A DNA stretch of 6,957 nucleotides from Gammaproteobacteria bacterium (lineage in GTDB: Bacteria; Pseudomonadota; Gammaproteobacteria; Steroidobacterales; SZUA-146), in contig JABDLQ010000234.1 in NCBI GenBank assembly GCA_013002925.1, forward strand, positions 1 to 6,957. Reading direction: 5' to 3'. Under the pieces are notes generated by a model. The model saw only the letters and a list, made by a program, of their open reading frames with translations, made no database searches and was not told the origin of the DNA. The translations under genes were made by a program, and so were the position numbers. Below are positions 1-5,712 of this stretch, in pieces (within the stretch, counting starts at the first letter, position 1; every line of letters starts with the position of its first letter).

Positions 1-687
1 CTCGTCAGTGTTGAAGCGCTGGTGCGCTGGCAACATCCCGACTATGGATTGCTGCCACCGGCATCTTTTGTAGGGCTGGCTGAGAAAACCGGTCTGATTT
101 CACCATTAACCGAAGCGGTGGTCGAAAAATCGTTTGAACATGCCGCGGTGTGGCACAACGACGGTATTCCGCTGAAAGTCGCGATCAATGTCTCAGGGGC
201 CTCTCTGGCAGATTTGACACTGCCCGACAAATTAACGGGTACGGCTAATAAATTTTCGCTCGCCCCGGAAAACATTGTCGTTGAAATTACTGAAAGCTGG
301 GTTGCCAAAAACTCGATTGATGCACTCGACATTCTGACCCGCTTGCGCATGAAGGGCTTCAGCCTGTCGATCGATGATTTTGGCACCGGTTATTCGACGA
401 TGCTGAAACTCAAGCAAATTCCTTTTAGCGAATTGAAGCTGGACCAGTCCATTATTCGAGGTGCTGCAACTGATGAAGAATCGCGGGCTATTGTGGAAAC
501 CAGCATCGAGCTGGGCCACCGACTGGGCCTGCATCTTGTCGCAGAGGGTGTCGAAAAACAGGACGACTGGGACTTGATTTCAGAACTGGGATGCAATGAA
601 GGACAAGGATTTTTTATCGCTCGACCGATGAAGCCACTCGATTTACCAGACTGGCTGCAGCGCTGGAATCTCAGTCTGGGCATTTAG
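1..687 (+). CDS. EAL-domain c-di-GMP phosphodiesterase, 5'-truncated by window edge
   Basis: This is the C-terminal 228 residues of an EAL protein, which hydrolyses the second messenger c-di-GMP to pGpG in the cytoplasm. The frame is open from base 1 and begins four codons before the EAL signature (codons at 13-21). All residues expected of an active enzyme are visible: the Glu of EAL, Asn in INVS (187-189), Glu in VEITE (283-285), the Asp pair in DDFGTGYS (373-378), Lys in KLD (436-438), Glu in AEGVE (544-546) and Gln in EGQG (604-606). Their spacing is the same as in the next gene. The N-terminus, with any receiver or other sensor domain, lies outside the window. It is about 48% identical without gaps to the EAL domain of the neighbour, so a receiver-EAL layout is likely but is inferred. 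It ends with TAG, followed at once by a hairpin-forming sequence. Confidence 0.95.
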   Translation, partial: LVSVEALVRWQHPDYGLLPPASFVGLAEKTGLISPLTEAVVEKSFEHAAVWHNDGIPLKVAINVSGASLADLTLPDKLTGTANKFSLAPENIVVEITESWVAKNSIDALDILTRLRMKGFSLSIDDFGTGYSTMLKLKQIPFSELKLDQSIIRGAATDEESRAIVETSIELGHRLGLHLVAEGVEKQDDWDLISELGCNEGQGFFIARPMKPLDLPDWLQRWNLSLGI

Positions 688-727
688 GCAGGAACACGCT
701 GTGTACACCAAATCGCAGCGGTCCTGC
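688..727 (+). other. Hairpin directly after the first EAL gene
   Basis: The outer arms GCAGGA (688-693) and TCCTGC (722-727) are perfectly complementary. They enclose a second stem, 697-703 with 714-720 (seven pairs, one of them G-U), and a 10-base loop. The structure begins on the base after the stop codon, which suits an mRNA 3'-end or processing element. No T-run follows, so it is not a classical intrinsic terminator. The pairing is seen directly; the role is inferred. Confidence 0.4.
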
Positions 728-814
728 ATAGCAAGCCAAACAATGCAAGTTGATAGAAAACCGACGGGCCGGCAAAAATAATGAACGCACAAGATCCACA
801 CAGGCAGACAACAC

Positions 815-2047
815 GTGTTTAAACCACACATTTTGATCGTCGACGATGATCCGGACCTCACTGACGTGATGGAATCAGTGGCTACTTCACTGGGTTTTGA
901 AGTAGCCGTTTGTGCAAACCTGGAGAAACTGCAGACGGCCTACCGTAGCGATCTTGTGGCGGTCATCATTGATATGGTGTTGCCCGACATAGATGGCGTG
1001 GAAGTGATTCGGTGGTTGGCAAAACAGGGTTCGACAGCCGGCATGATACTGGTCAGCAGCGCCGACAAAAAAATTATCACTGCCGGAACAAAACTGATTC
1101 AGGAGCGGGGGTTGCGATTGATCGGCAGTTTACAAAAACCTTTTGTACCGGAAAACCTCAATGCCCTGCTGAACAAAGCAAGGTTACCCGGTACTGTCCG
1201 GCACCGGCAGCGCGATGTAATTTTGGACCTCGAAGGCCGCACCCCGACCGAGGACGAACTGGTGGTGTTATTTCAACCAAAAATAAATATGCAAACGCTT
1301 GATTTTTGTGCCGTTGAAGCGCTTGCGCGTTGGCAACACCCGGTCAAAGGATTGCTCGCACCGTGCTATTTTATTCCAGCTGCTGAAGCTGACGGCAGCA
1401 TTGATGTACTCACGGACATGATTGTGCGCAAGACGCTCCAGCATTGTAACCAGTGGATGAAAGCTGGCCTGCTCCTGGAAGTCTCCATCAATATCTCAGC
1501 TCGCACCCTGGGGGACGTGACGTTTCCCGATCGACTCATTGCGCTGTTGCAACGCTACGAGGTCAGTCCAGCTCAAATAGTACTTGAAATTACGGAAACC
1601 TGGCTGAGTGATGAGCCGGTAGAATGTCTGGACTCGCTAACCCGTTTGAGCTTGAAGGGTTTTCGGCTGTCGATCGATGACTTTGGCACGGGCTATTCGT
1701 CAATTTCACAGTTATCCCGCATCCCGTTCGGCGAACTCAAAATCGACCGTTCGTTTGTGCAACAGGCACCGAATAATCGTCAGGCCAACAAGATTCTTGA
1801 GTCCAGTGTGCAGCTTGGCCACCACCTGCAGCTAAAAGTCGTTGCGGAAGGCGTGGAAACAAAAGAGCAATGGAATCTGGTGAACCGCTTGCAGTGTGAC
1901 GAGTGTCAGGGCTTCTTTATTGCGCGTCCTTTACCTGGCGACAGCACTCCGGCCTGGTTGGGAAGATGGCAGACGATGCAGTGTGATATGCGCGAAAACA
2001 GCGGCAATGAGCATAAAACAACCGAAAATTCGGCTCTGGGCTGCTGA
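815..2047 (+). CDS. RocR-like response regulator: receiver domain plus EAL c-di-GMP phosphodiesterase
   Basis: A 410-residue protein predicted to hydrolyse c-di-GMP under control of phosphorylation. The receiver domain (about residues 5-122) has the acidic pocket D10-D12, phosphoacceptor D53 (IIDMVLPD), switch Ser81/Ser82 and K108-P109. The EAL domain (about 146-385) has E168, N226, E258/E261, D288/D289, K309, E345/E348 and Q365. As I recall the RocR numbering from Pseudomonas aeruginosa (E175, N233, E265 and so on), each is offset by exactly seven, so the whole architecture is collinear with RocR. The intact DDFGTGYSS loop also argues for activity. GTG is the only usable start: it lies just before the receiver, an in-frame TGA sits at 782-784, and no other ATG, GTG or TTG lies between. 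The ribosome site is weak (AGGCAG, 802-807). No partner histidine kinase is in the window. The last 25 or so residues are polar and probably disordered. Confidence 0.95.
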   Translation: MFKPHILIVDDDPDLTDVMESVATSLGFEVAVCANLEKLQTAYRSDLVAVIIDMVLPDIDGVEVIRWLAKQGSTAGMILVSSADKKIITAGTKLIQERGLRLIGSLQKPFVPENLNALLNKARLPGTVRHRQRDVILDLEGRTPTEDELVVLFQPKINMQTLDFCAVEALARWQHPVKGLLAPCYFIPAAEADGSIDVLTDMIVRKTLQHCNQWMKAGLLLEVSINISARTLGDVTFPDRLIALLQRYEVSPAQIVLEITETWLSDEPVECLDSLTRLSLKGFRLSIDDFGTGYSSISQLSRIPFGELKIDRSFVQQAPNNRQANKILESSVQLGHHLQLKVVAEGVETKEQWNLVNRLQCDECQGFFIARPLPGDSTPAWLGRWQTMQCDMRENSGNEHKTTENSALGC

Positions 2048-2085
2048 TCCTTTCAACCCGCCCGAAAAAATGTGACATGCAGCCC
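2038..2085. other. 7-bp inverted repeat across the end of the REC-EAL gene
   Basis: GGGCTGC (2038-2044) and GCAGCCC (2079-2085) are perfect inverted copies separated by 34 bases. The left arm overlaps the last codons of the regulator gene and the right arm ends just before the predicted -35 of the bactofilin promoter. No T-run follows. It may mark the transcript boundary, but seven pairs with a long loop could arise by chance. Confidence 0.2.
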
Positions 2086-2086
2086 G

Positions 2087-2114
2087 TTGCGGCGCCAAGT
2101 GATTCCGCTAGAAT
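2087..2114 (+). promoter_or_regulatory. Predicted sigma70-type promoter of the bactofilin gene
   Basis: TTGCGG (2087-2092) and TAGAAT (2109-2114) are separated by 16 bases. The -10 matches TATAAT at five of six positions; the -35 keeps only the TTG core. Transcription would start near 2121 and give a leader of about 48 bases before the chosen ATG at 2169. Both boxes lie in the 121-bp gap after the REC-EAL gene, so the bactofilin is probably transcribed independently. Confidence 0.5.
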
Positions 2115-2156
2115 GGCCCTCTCATGGCCTACGCAGGCCTGACGCATACGGCAGGC

Positions 2157-2161
2157 AGGAG
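2157..2161 (+). promoter_or_regulatory. Ribosome binding site that fixes the bactofilin start
   Basis: AGGAG lies seven bases before the ATG at 2169. The in-frame ATG at 2124 has no such site and falls almost at the predicted transcription start, so it is rejected as the initiation codon. Confidence 0.8.
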
Positions 2162-2168
2162 AATTCAG

Positions 2169-2564
2169 ATGAGTGACAACAAGTCGCGGCGCGGCAGCGA
2201 GCGGACGAACAGTCAAACCACCATTATCGGTGAAGGGGTGCGCGTCTCTGGCACAATTTCGGGAACCGGAAGCTTCGTTGTCTGTGGCGAGGTTGAAAGT
2301 GACTGTGATCTGAATGGTCCGGTAACGCTCGCCAAAGATGGGCGCTGGAAAGGCACCATTCGGGCAAGTAATGTTATCATTGCCGGCGAAGTGGAAGGCG
2401 ATGTGCGAACGGATGGCATGATCGAAGTGGCCTCGACTGCGTATGTACGCGGTAGCCTGGTGGGGCGGCGGATAGCGGTAGATGAAGGCGCCATCATTGA
2501 AGGTGAAATGCAAATGCTGGGCAACTCGGATATTGTCAATTTCAACGACAAACGCGAAGACTGA
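2169..2564 (+). CDS. Bactofilin (polymer-forming cytoskeletal protein)
   Basis: A 131-residue member of the bactofilin family (formerly DUF583). These proteins assemble without nucleotide into filaments on the inner face of the cytoplasmic membrane and scaffold cell-shape, stalk or peptidoglycan functions. Residues 1-17 are polar, charged and probably disordered. Residues 18-120 form the core, with the typical opening TTIIGEGVRVSGTISG and regularly spaced Gly/Val/Ile repeats (CGEVESD, IAGEVEGDV, VRGSLVG, AIIEGEMQM) expected of a right-handed beta-helix. The short charged tail ends in NDKRED. There is no transmembrane segment or signal peptide, so any membrane contact would come from the N-terminal tail or a partner. 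Length is normal for the family. No M23 peptidase, a common bactofilin neighbour, is visible here. Which bactofilin subtype this is cannot be told from the sequence alone. Confidence 0.93.
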   Translation: MSDNKSRRGSERTNSQTTIIGEGVRVSGTISGTGSFVVCGEVESDCDLNGPVTLAKDGRWKGTIRASNVIIAGEVEGDVRTDGMIEVASTAYVRGSLVGRRIAVDEGAIIEGEMQMLGNSDIVNFNDKRED

Positions 2565-2594
2565 GCACACCAGAAAGGACAACACACCGTGCAG

Positions 2595-2608
2595 ACTCCG
2601 GCCGGAGT
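2595..2608. other. Perfect 14-bp palindrome
   Basis: ACTCCGGCCGGAGT reads the same on both strands. As RNA it could form a five-pair stem with a GGCC loop. The right arm is followed by GTGC, and GCACAC (2565-2570), directly after the bactofilin stop, is complementary to GTGTGC (2607-2612), so a competing longer pairing is possible. It may be a transcript-end hairpin in either direction or a dimeric protein site. No T-run supports termination. Confidence 0.35.
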
Positions 2609-2699
2609 GTGCAGCTACGCAATCAAACGCACTCGATGGGTGAGCTCGCGTAAGCCTGCACCCGGTTGCCAGCGTGACTAATCGCCTGTCGATCGCCCG

Positions 2700-2755
2700 G
2701 GCACAATCATCAGGGCACGACTATCTGGATACGATCATCCCGGCACGACCATTTG
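2700..2755. repeat. Degenerate 14-bp tandem repeat, four units
   Basis: Units begin at 2700, 2714, 2728 and 2742 and follow a loose consensus GGCACGAYYATCTG. Units 2 and 4 match at 12 of 14 positions, units 1 and 2 at 10, units 1 and 3 at 9, and units 2 and 3 at 8, so the array also has a 28-bp higher-order period. The units contain no inverted symmetry. The array ends where a putative third copy of the 115-bp repeat begins, so some of the similarity may share that origin. Confidence 0.45.
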
Positions 2756-2769
2756 GACGGGCAGTTTCT

Positions 2770-2808
2770 CGACCAACGATGAACGCGCAGTTCAGGCACC
2801 GTTGGTCG
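2770..2808. other. 9-bp inverted repeat downstream of the phosphoesterase gene
   Basis: CGACCAACG (2770-2778) and CGTTGGTCG (2800-2808) are perfect inverted copies around a 21-base loop. In the minus-strand transcript of the phosphoesterase this hairpin would lie about 140 bases past the stop codon. It straddles the junction between two units of the 115-bp repeat, and the second unit has no equivalent, so it is a feature of this junction only. It could be a transcript-end structure; no T-run accompanies it. Confidence 0.35.
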
Positions 2809-3011
2809 GTCGATACAACATGCCGGGTCTCATACCGCCAACAGAATATACAACGCGAATTTGGGCGTGCAGGCAAAGCTCATATCAACAACTGACAGCG
2901 CGCAGTTCAAATACCGTCGGTCGGCCGCTGCAACACGCCAGGTCTCACGCCGCCACCAGGGTATGCAATGCGATTTCCGGCGGACAGTTAAAGCGCACAT
3001 CAACGACAGAG
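2782..3011. repeat. 115-bp imperfect tandem duplication spanning the phosphoesterase 3' end
   Basis: Unit A (2782-2896) and unit B (2897-3011) align without gaps at a period of exactly 115 bases, with 83 matches in 110 compared positions (about 75%). Unit B holds the last 22 codons, the stop codon (2945-2947) and 48 bp of downstream flank of the functional gene. Unit A repeats all of these, with a TGA at the matching place (2830-2832, minus strand). Translated, unit A gives SVVDMSFACTPKFALYILLAV against SVVDVRFNCPPEIALHTLVAA, 11 of 22 residues identical when the preceding residue is included. The period is not a multiple of three, so unit A cannot be read in frame from the gene. It is a relic lying downstream of the stop. 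Confidence 0.85.
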
Positions 3012-3892
3012 GAACCCGTACCAACGGATGTATAACCACGCAATTGCTCGTGCCTCCAGAACCCCCGGCAATAACGACGCGGACAATCGGCATTGACGAT
3101 CACCGGATACCCACCCGGCAAACAGATCTGACCACCGTGGGTATGACCTGCCAGCATAAAATCGATGCCCGATCGCTCGGCATCGGCGTATATTTCCGGG
3201 CTATGCGCCAGCAGTATTTTCGGAACCCCGTGTGGAATGCCGACCAGTGCCGCATCCAGATCATCGGTTTGAAAAAAATGCGGGTCGTCGACACCAACGA
3301 TAGCGATCTGTGCGTTATCCCGTTGCATCAGAACGTGCTCGTTAAACAGCAGGCGTAACCCAAGGTTTTCCAGACCAGCGGCGACCTGCAGCGAATCGTG
3401 GTTGCCAAGCACTGCATAAACCGGCCGCGGCAGATGCGGCAATACTTTTTCAAAGGCAGCCACTGTCGGTGCCACCGGACCCGCTGTCGCAGCGCGAAAA
3501 TCACCGGTTATAACCGTTGCATCTGCAGCGATTGGCTGCACCCGGGCTGCGATGACATCCGCTATATCCGGTGCCATGTCCAGATGCAGGTCTGACAGAT
3601 GCATCAGTTTGAACCCGTGAAAACTTTCCGGCAACTGCGGTATATCGATGCTCAGTTCATTGATGCGAATGCGCCGGGCATTGTTGTGACCACGCTTTGA
3701 CAAGCCACTCATTTTTATCAGGGAACGAATCAGCTTTACATGATCGCTCAGATGACTTGCAAGTAGCCCGCGACTGGCACCTGACGGTTGTGCCACTGCC
3801 ACATCAGGTGATTCCTTACTGCGCCGCTTCTCGGCAAGCGTTACGGACAGGCGGCCACTTTGTACCAGCCTGGTGTACCATTCATCTGACAT
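2945..3892 (-). CDS. Calcineurin-like metallophosphoesterase (YkuE/YaeI-type)
   Basis: A 315-residue hydrolase of the metallophosphoesterase superfamily, which uses two metal ions to cleave phosphomonoesters or phosphodiesters. All metal-binding blocks are present: D101-x-H103 (LSDLHLD), GD131 (VITGDF), GNHD (163-166), H230 (LLAHSP) and GHTHGGQ (249-255). The last block and the overall layout match the YkuE/YaeI branch, which also includes chlamydial LpxG, a lipid A pathway enzyme, so a cell-envelope substrate is possible but unproven. Family members often begin with a Tat signal or membrane anchor; here residues 1-75 are polar and basic with no hydrophobic segment, so the product looks cytoplasmic. 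ATG at 3892 is the first start, preceded by a modest GGGGGA. Met61 would give a shorter form that still contains the whole catalytic domain. It is convergent with the bactofilin and divergent from the hydrolase. Its 3' end is duplicated downstream. Confidence 0.93.
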   Translation of the reverse strand: MSDEWYTRLVQSGRLSVTLAEKRRSKESPDVAVAQPSGASRGLLASHLSDHVKLIRSLIKMSGLSKRGHNNARRIRINELSIDIPQLPESFHGFKLMHLSDLHLDMAPDIADVIAARVQPIAADATVITGDFRAATAGPVAPTVAAFEKVLPHLPRPVYAVLGNHDSLQVAAGLENLGLRLLFNEHVLMQRDNAQIAIVGVDDPHFFQTDDLDAALVGIPHGVPKILLAHSPEIYADAERSGIDFMLAGHTHGGQICLPGGYPVIVNADCPRRYCRGFWRHEQLRGYTSVGTGSSVVDVRFNCPPEIALHTLVAA

Positions 3893-3921
3893 CAGCGGTG
3901 AATCCCCCGGGTTTGCGGTTA

Positions 3922-3955
3922 CTGCAACTATAAACCGCCGCTGCTACTATAAACC
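3922..3955. repeat. 15-bp direct repeat in the divergent promoter region
   Basis: CTGCAACTATAAACC (3922-3936) and CTGCTACTATAAACC (3941-3955) match at 14 of 15 positions and are 19 bp apart, start to start. On the minus strand each copy contains TATAGT, which differs from the -10 consensus at one base; the copy nearer the phosphoesterase would give a leader of roughly 28 bases. Suitable -35 boxes are poor on both strands. The pair could be duplicated -10 elements or tandem binding sites for a regulator acting on the divergent genes. The repeat is plain to see; the role is inferred. Confidence 0.5.
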
Positions 3956-4024
3956 AATATCTCCGACGGTGTGTTTTTGGTACATTCACCGTGGACTGAC
4001 TGATGCGGGGATGACACTGATATC

Positions 4025-5023
4025 ATGCGCAAGAGCCAATTCAGCGACGGTTTTGTACCGCCTGCCGGAATGCGTAATGCACACCTGCAATCGGTGCTTG
4101 CGAGCCTCCGTGTTCGCTGGCCTTTTATCCGGCGGCGCGCCAGGGACTTGCTTGGCGCCAGTCGCAAAGTAATCGTGCATGGGGACGACGGGGTCAGGCT
4201 TAATGGCTATTACACATCGGCGGCCCCGAACGCACCTATGGTTGTCCTGATTCACGGCTGGGAAGGTAGCGCACATTCCCAGTACATTATTTCCGCTGCC
4301 GCTCTGCTGCACGACCACGGGTACGCCGTGTTTAGACTGCAGCTGCGTGACCACGGCGACAGCCACCATCTGAACCCGGAAGTGTTTCACTCGTGCAGGC
4401 TCGAAGAAACCGCCGAAGCGGTCAGGCAGATTCGCCGTCGCTTTCATCCACCGCAGTTATTTCTTGGCGGTTTTTCCCTGGGCGGAAATTTTGCCTTGCG
4501 GATTGCCCGTCATGCACCGCAAATAGGTCTCGAACTTGATGGCGTATGTGCAATTTCTCCCGTCATCGATCCGGCGATAACGCTGCGCCATATGCAGGAG
4601 GGACCGACCATTTATCAGGGCTACTTCATGAAAAAATGGCGCCGCTCCCTGCGTCGCAAAAACCAGTTCTATCCAGACGCGCTGGATATTTCATTGCTCA
4701 GCACACATCGTAATTTGCTCGAACTGACCGAGGTTTTGGTTGAGACCATTGGCGGTTTTGACTCGGTGGCTGATTATTTTGATGGTTACAGCGTGAAAGA
4801 TGAACGGTTGCACACCATCACCATTCCCGCTGCCATTCTTGCTGCCAGCGATGACCCGATTGTACCGGACGAGCCGTTACAGGCGGTTAAAGAGACCGAT
4901 CACTTGCGCATCTTTCGCACACGCCATGGCGGACATTGCGGATTTTTGACCGCCGTGCATCGCGAGAGCTACGCCGATCAGTTCATGGTCAACTGGTTTA
5001 ACAACGCACGAGCCAAAGGTTGA
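4025..5023 (+). CDS. yheT: YheT-like alpha/beta-fold hydrolase
   Basis: A 332-residue cytoplasmic hydrolase of the YheT family (AB-hydrolase-4 / former UPF0017), probably an esterase; the physiological substrate in bacteria is not established. The N-terminus carries the family signature FVPPAGMRNAHLQSVLASL (residues 10-28). The catalytic core shows the oxyanion-side motif HGWEGS (77-82), the RDHGDS block (108-113), nucleophile Ser151 in GFSLGG, the acid in ASDDPIV (D276/D277) and His304 in HGGHCGF. Length is normal for the family. ATG at 4025 is chosen because the signature begins nine residues later and an in-frame TGA lies at 4001-4003. Its ribosome site is weak: GGGG at 4007-4010 is rather far away. 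The next gene starts six bases after its stop, so the two are probably translated from one message. It is transcribed away from the phosphoesterase across a 132-bp gap. Confidence 0.92.
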   Translation: MRKSQFSDGFVPPAGMRNAHLQSVLASLRVRWPFIRRRARDLLGASRKVIVHGDDGVRLNGYYTSAAPNAPMVVLIHGWEGSAHSQYIISAAALLHDHGYAVFRLQLRDHGDSHHLNPEVFHSCRLEETAEAVRQIRRRFHPPQLFLGGFSLGGNFALRIARHAPQIGLELDGVCAISPVIDPAITLRHMQEGPTIYQGYFMKKWRRSLRRKNQFYPDALDISLLSTHRNLLELTEVLVETIGGFDSVADYFDGYSVKDERLHTITIPAAILAASDDPIVPDEPLQAVKETDHLRIFRTRHGGHCGFLTAVHRESYADQFMVNWFNNARAKG

Positions 5024-5029
5024 GATGTC

Positions 5030-5638
5030 ATGTTTACGCTCTACGACTATTTACCCTCAGGAAACGGTTACAAAGTGCGGTTGGTGCTACGGCAACTCGA
5101 GTTGCCGTTTCGCTATATCGAAATTGATATTTTGCGGGGCGAGAGCCGCAGCTCCGGGTTTCTGTCCCGCAACCCCAATGGCAAAATCCCGACACTCGAA
5201 TATGCCCCGGGGGCTTTCCTGTCCGAATCCAATGCCATCATGTATTACCTTGCAATCGACAGTCATTTGATGCCGTCCGACCGTCTCCATCAGGCCCAGG
5301 TCATGCAATGGTTGTTTTTCGAACAGTACAGTCACGAGCCCTATATTGCTGTCTCCCGTTTCCTGCTAACACACGGCGAACTGGATGATGAAAAACGCGC
5401 GGTGCTGATGCAGAAAAAACCCGGGGGTGAAGCCGCGCTCCGCGTCATGAATCAGCATCTTGAGGACCGGCAATATTTTGTTGCCGAACAATATACGATC
5501 GCGGATATTGGTCTTTATGCGTATACACATGTCGCCGCCGAAGGCGGCTTTGACCTGGCGCATTGGCCGGCAATACAAGCCTGGCTTGAGCGCGTGGCAC
5601 GCCAACCACTTCACTGCCGGATTACCGACCAGTTCTAG
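5030..5638 (+). CDS. Glutathione S-transferase family protein
   Basis: A 202-residue soluble protein with the two-domain GST layout. The thioredoxin-like N-terminal half (about 1-78) has SGNGYKVR (10-17), where Ser10 is the likely residue contacting glutathione thiol, the cis-proline in GKIPTLE (Pro54) and the glutathione-binding E66-S67 in LSESNAI. The helical C-terminal half (about 85-200) includes the subfamily motif FEQYSHEPYIA (97-107) and the hydrophobic N-cap box T156-I-A-D159. Members of this subfamily are widespread in proteobacteria and are usually annotated only as GSTs; the substrate is unknown. The start at 5030 is set by the conserved opening FTLYDYLPSGN and lies six bases after the yheT stop. 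AAGG at 5016-5019, inside the end of yheT, can serve as ribosome site, which suggests translational coupling. Confidence 0.93.
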   Translation: MFTLYDYLPSGNGYKVRLVLRQLELPFRYIEIDILRGESRSSGFLSRNPNGKIPTLEYAPGAFLSESNAIMYYLAIDSHLMPSDRLHQAQVMQWLFFEQYSHEPYIAVSRFLLTHGELDDEKRAVLMQKKPGGEAALRVMNQHLEDRQYFVAEQYTIADIGLYAYTHVAAEGGFDLAHWPAIQAWLERVARQPLHCRITDQF

Positions 5639-5712
5639 CCGCTGCAGGTGAGGTGCAACACTTACCGTTTTACGCGGTCAGACCACCAGGAACCCCACAT
5701 AGGAACACTGTA
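5639..5712. other. Short gap between the GST gene and the next gene
   Basis: These 74 bases contain no hairpin with a T-run and no convincing promoter. ACCG (5664-5667) and CGGT (5675-5678) could pair but only over four bases. The next gene may therefore belong to the same transcript as yheT and the GST gene. Confidence 0.4.
5701..5705 (+). promoter_or_regulatory. Ribosome binding site supporting a TTG start
   Basis: AGGAA lies seven bases before TTG at 5713. The alternative in-frame GTG at 5728 has no such site, and GTG at 5653 has AGGTGAG directly adjacent with no spacer. This makes TTG the best start for the last gene. Confidence 0.65.

Larger units (their letters stand above)
2565..2944. 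other. Non-coding gap between convergent genes, rich in repeats
   Basis: This 380-bp stretch separates the stop codons of the bactofilin (+) and the phosphoesterase (-). No reading frame in it looks like a real protein. It contains a 14-bp perfect palindrome, a degenerate 14-bp tandem repeat, a 9-bp inverted repeat and, in its right part, the diverged copy of the phosphoesterase 3' end. No intrinsic terminator with a T-run was found for either gene. Confidence 0.75.

Noticed and set aside
750..782. TTGATA and AATAAT as a promoter for the REC-EAL gene
   Set aside because: The two boxes are 21 bases apart, too far for a normal sigma70 promoter; closer -10 choices are poor.
781..822. 13-codon upstream frame starting at ATG 781, ending in TAA across the GTG start of the REC-EAL gene
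   Set aside because: A leader peptide overlapping the start codon is imaginable, but there is no ribosome site and no amino-acid bias pointing to attenuation, so chance is the simpler reading.
2124..2168. 15-codon N-terminal extension of the bactofilin from ATG at 2124
   Set aside because: It has no ribosome site and falls at the predicted transcription start; ATG at 2169 has AGGAG seven bases upstream and begins a typical bactofilin N-terminus.
2700..3011. CRISPR array
   Set aside because: Units are contiguous without spacers, diverge by about a quarter of positions and have no cas gene nearby; these are ordinary degraded tandem repeats.
2830..3093. 87-residue minus-strand reading frame
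   Set aside because: It overlaps the phosphoesterase in another frame. Only its last 21 residues are meaningful, being the duplicated tail; the rest is out-of-frame translation with no ribosome site.
2674..3358. Three overlapping plus-strand frames of 73-165 codons
   Set aside because: They lie in the repeat-rich gap or antisense to the phosphoesterase, have no ribosome sites and give compositions typical of shadow frames.
5025..5270. 81-codon frame starting at ATG 5025
   Set aside because: It overlaps the GST gene in another frame; the GST frame has clear family motifs throughout.
5653..5712. 20-codon upstream extension of the last gene from GTG at 5653
   Set aside because: It would put polar residues before the hydrophobic signal segment, and its ribosome site has no spacer; TTG at 5713 has AGGAA at normal distance.
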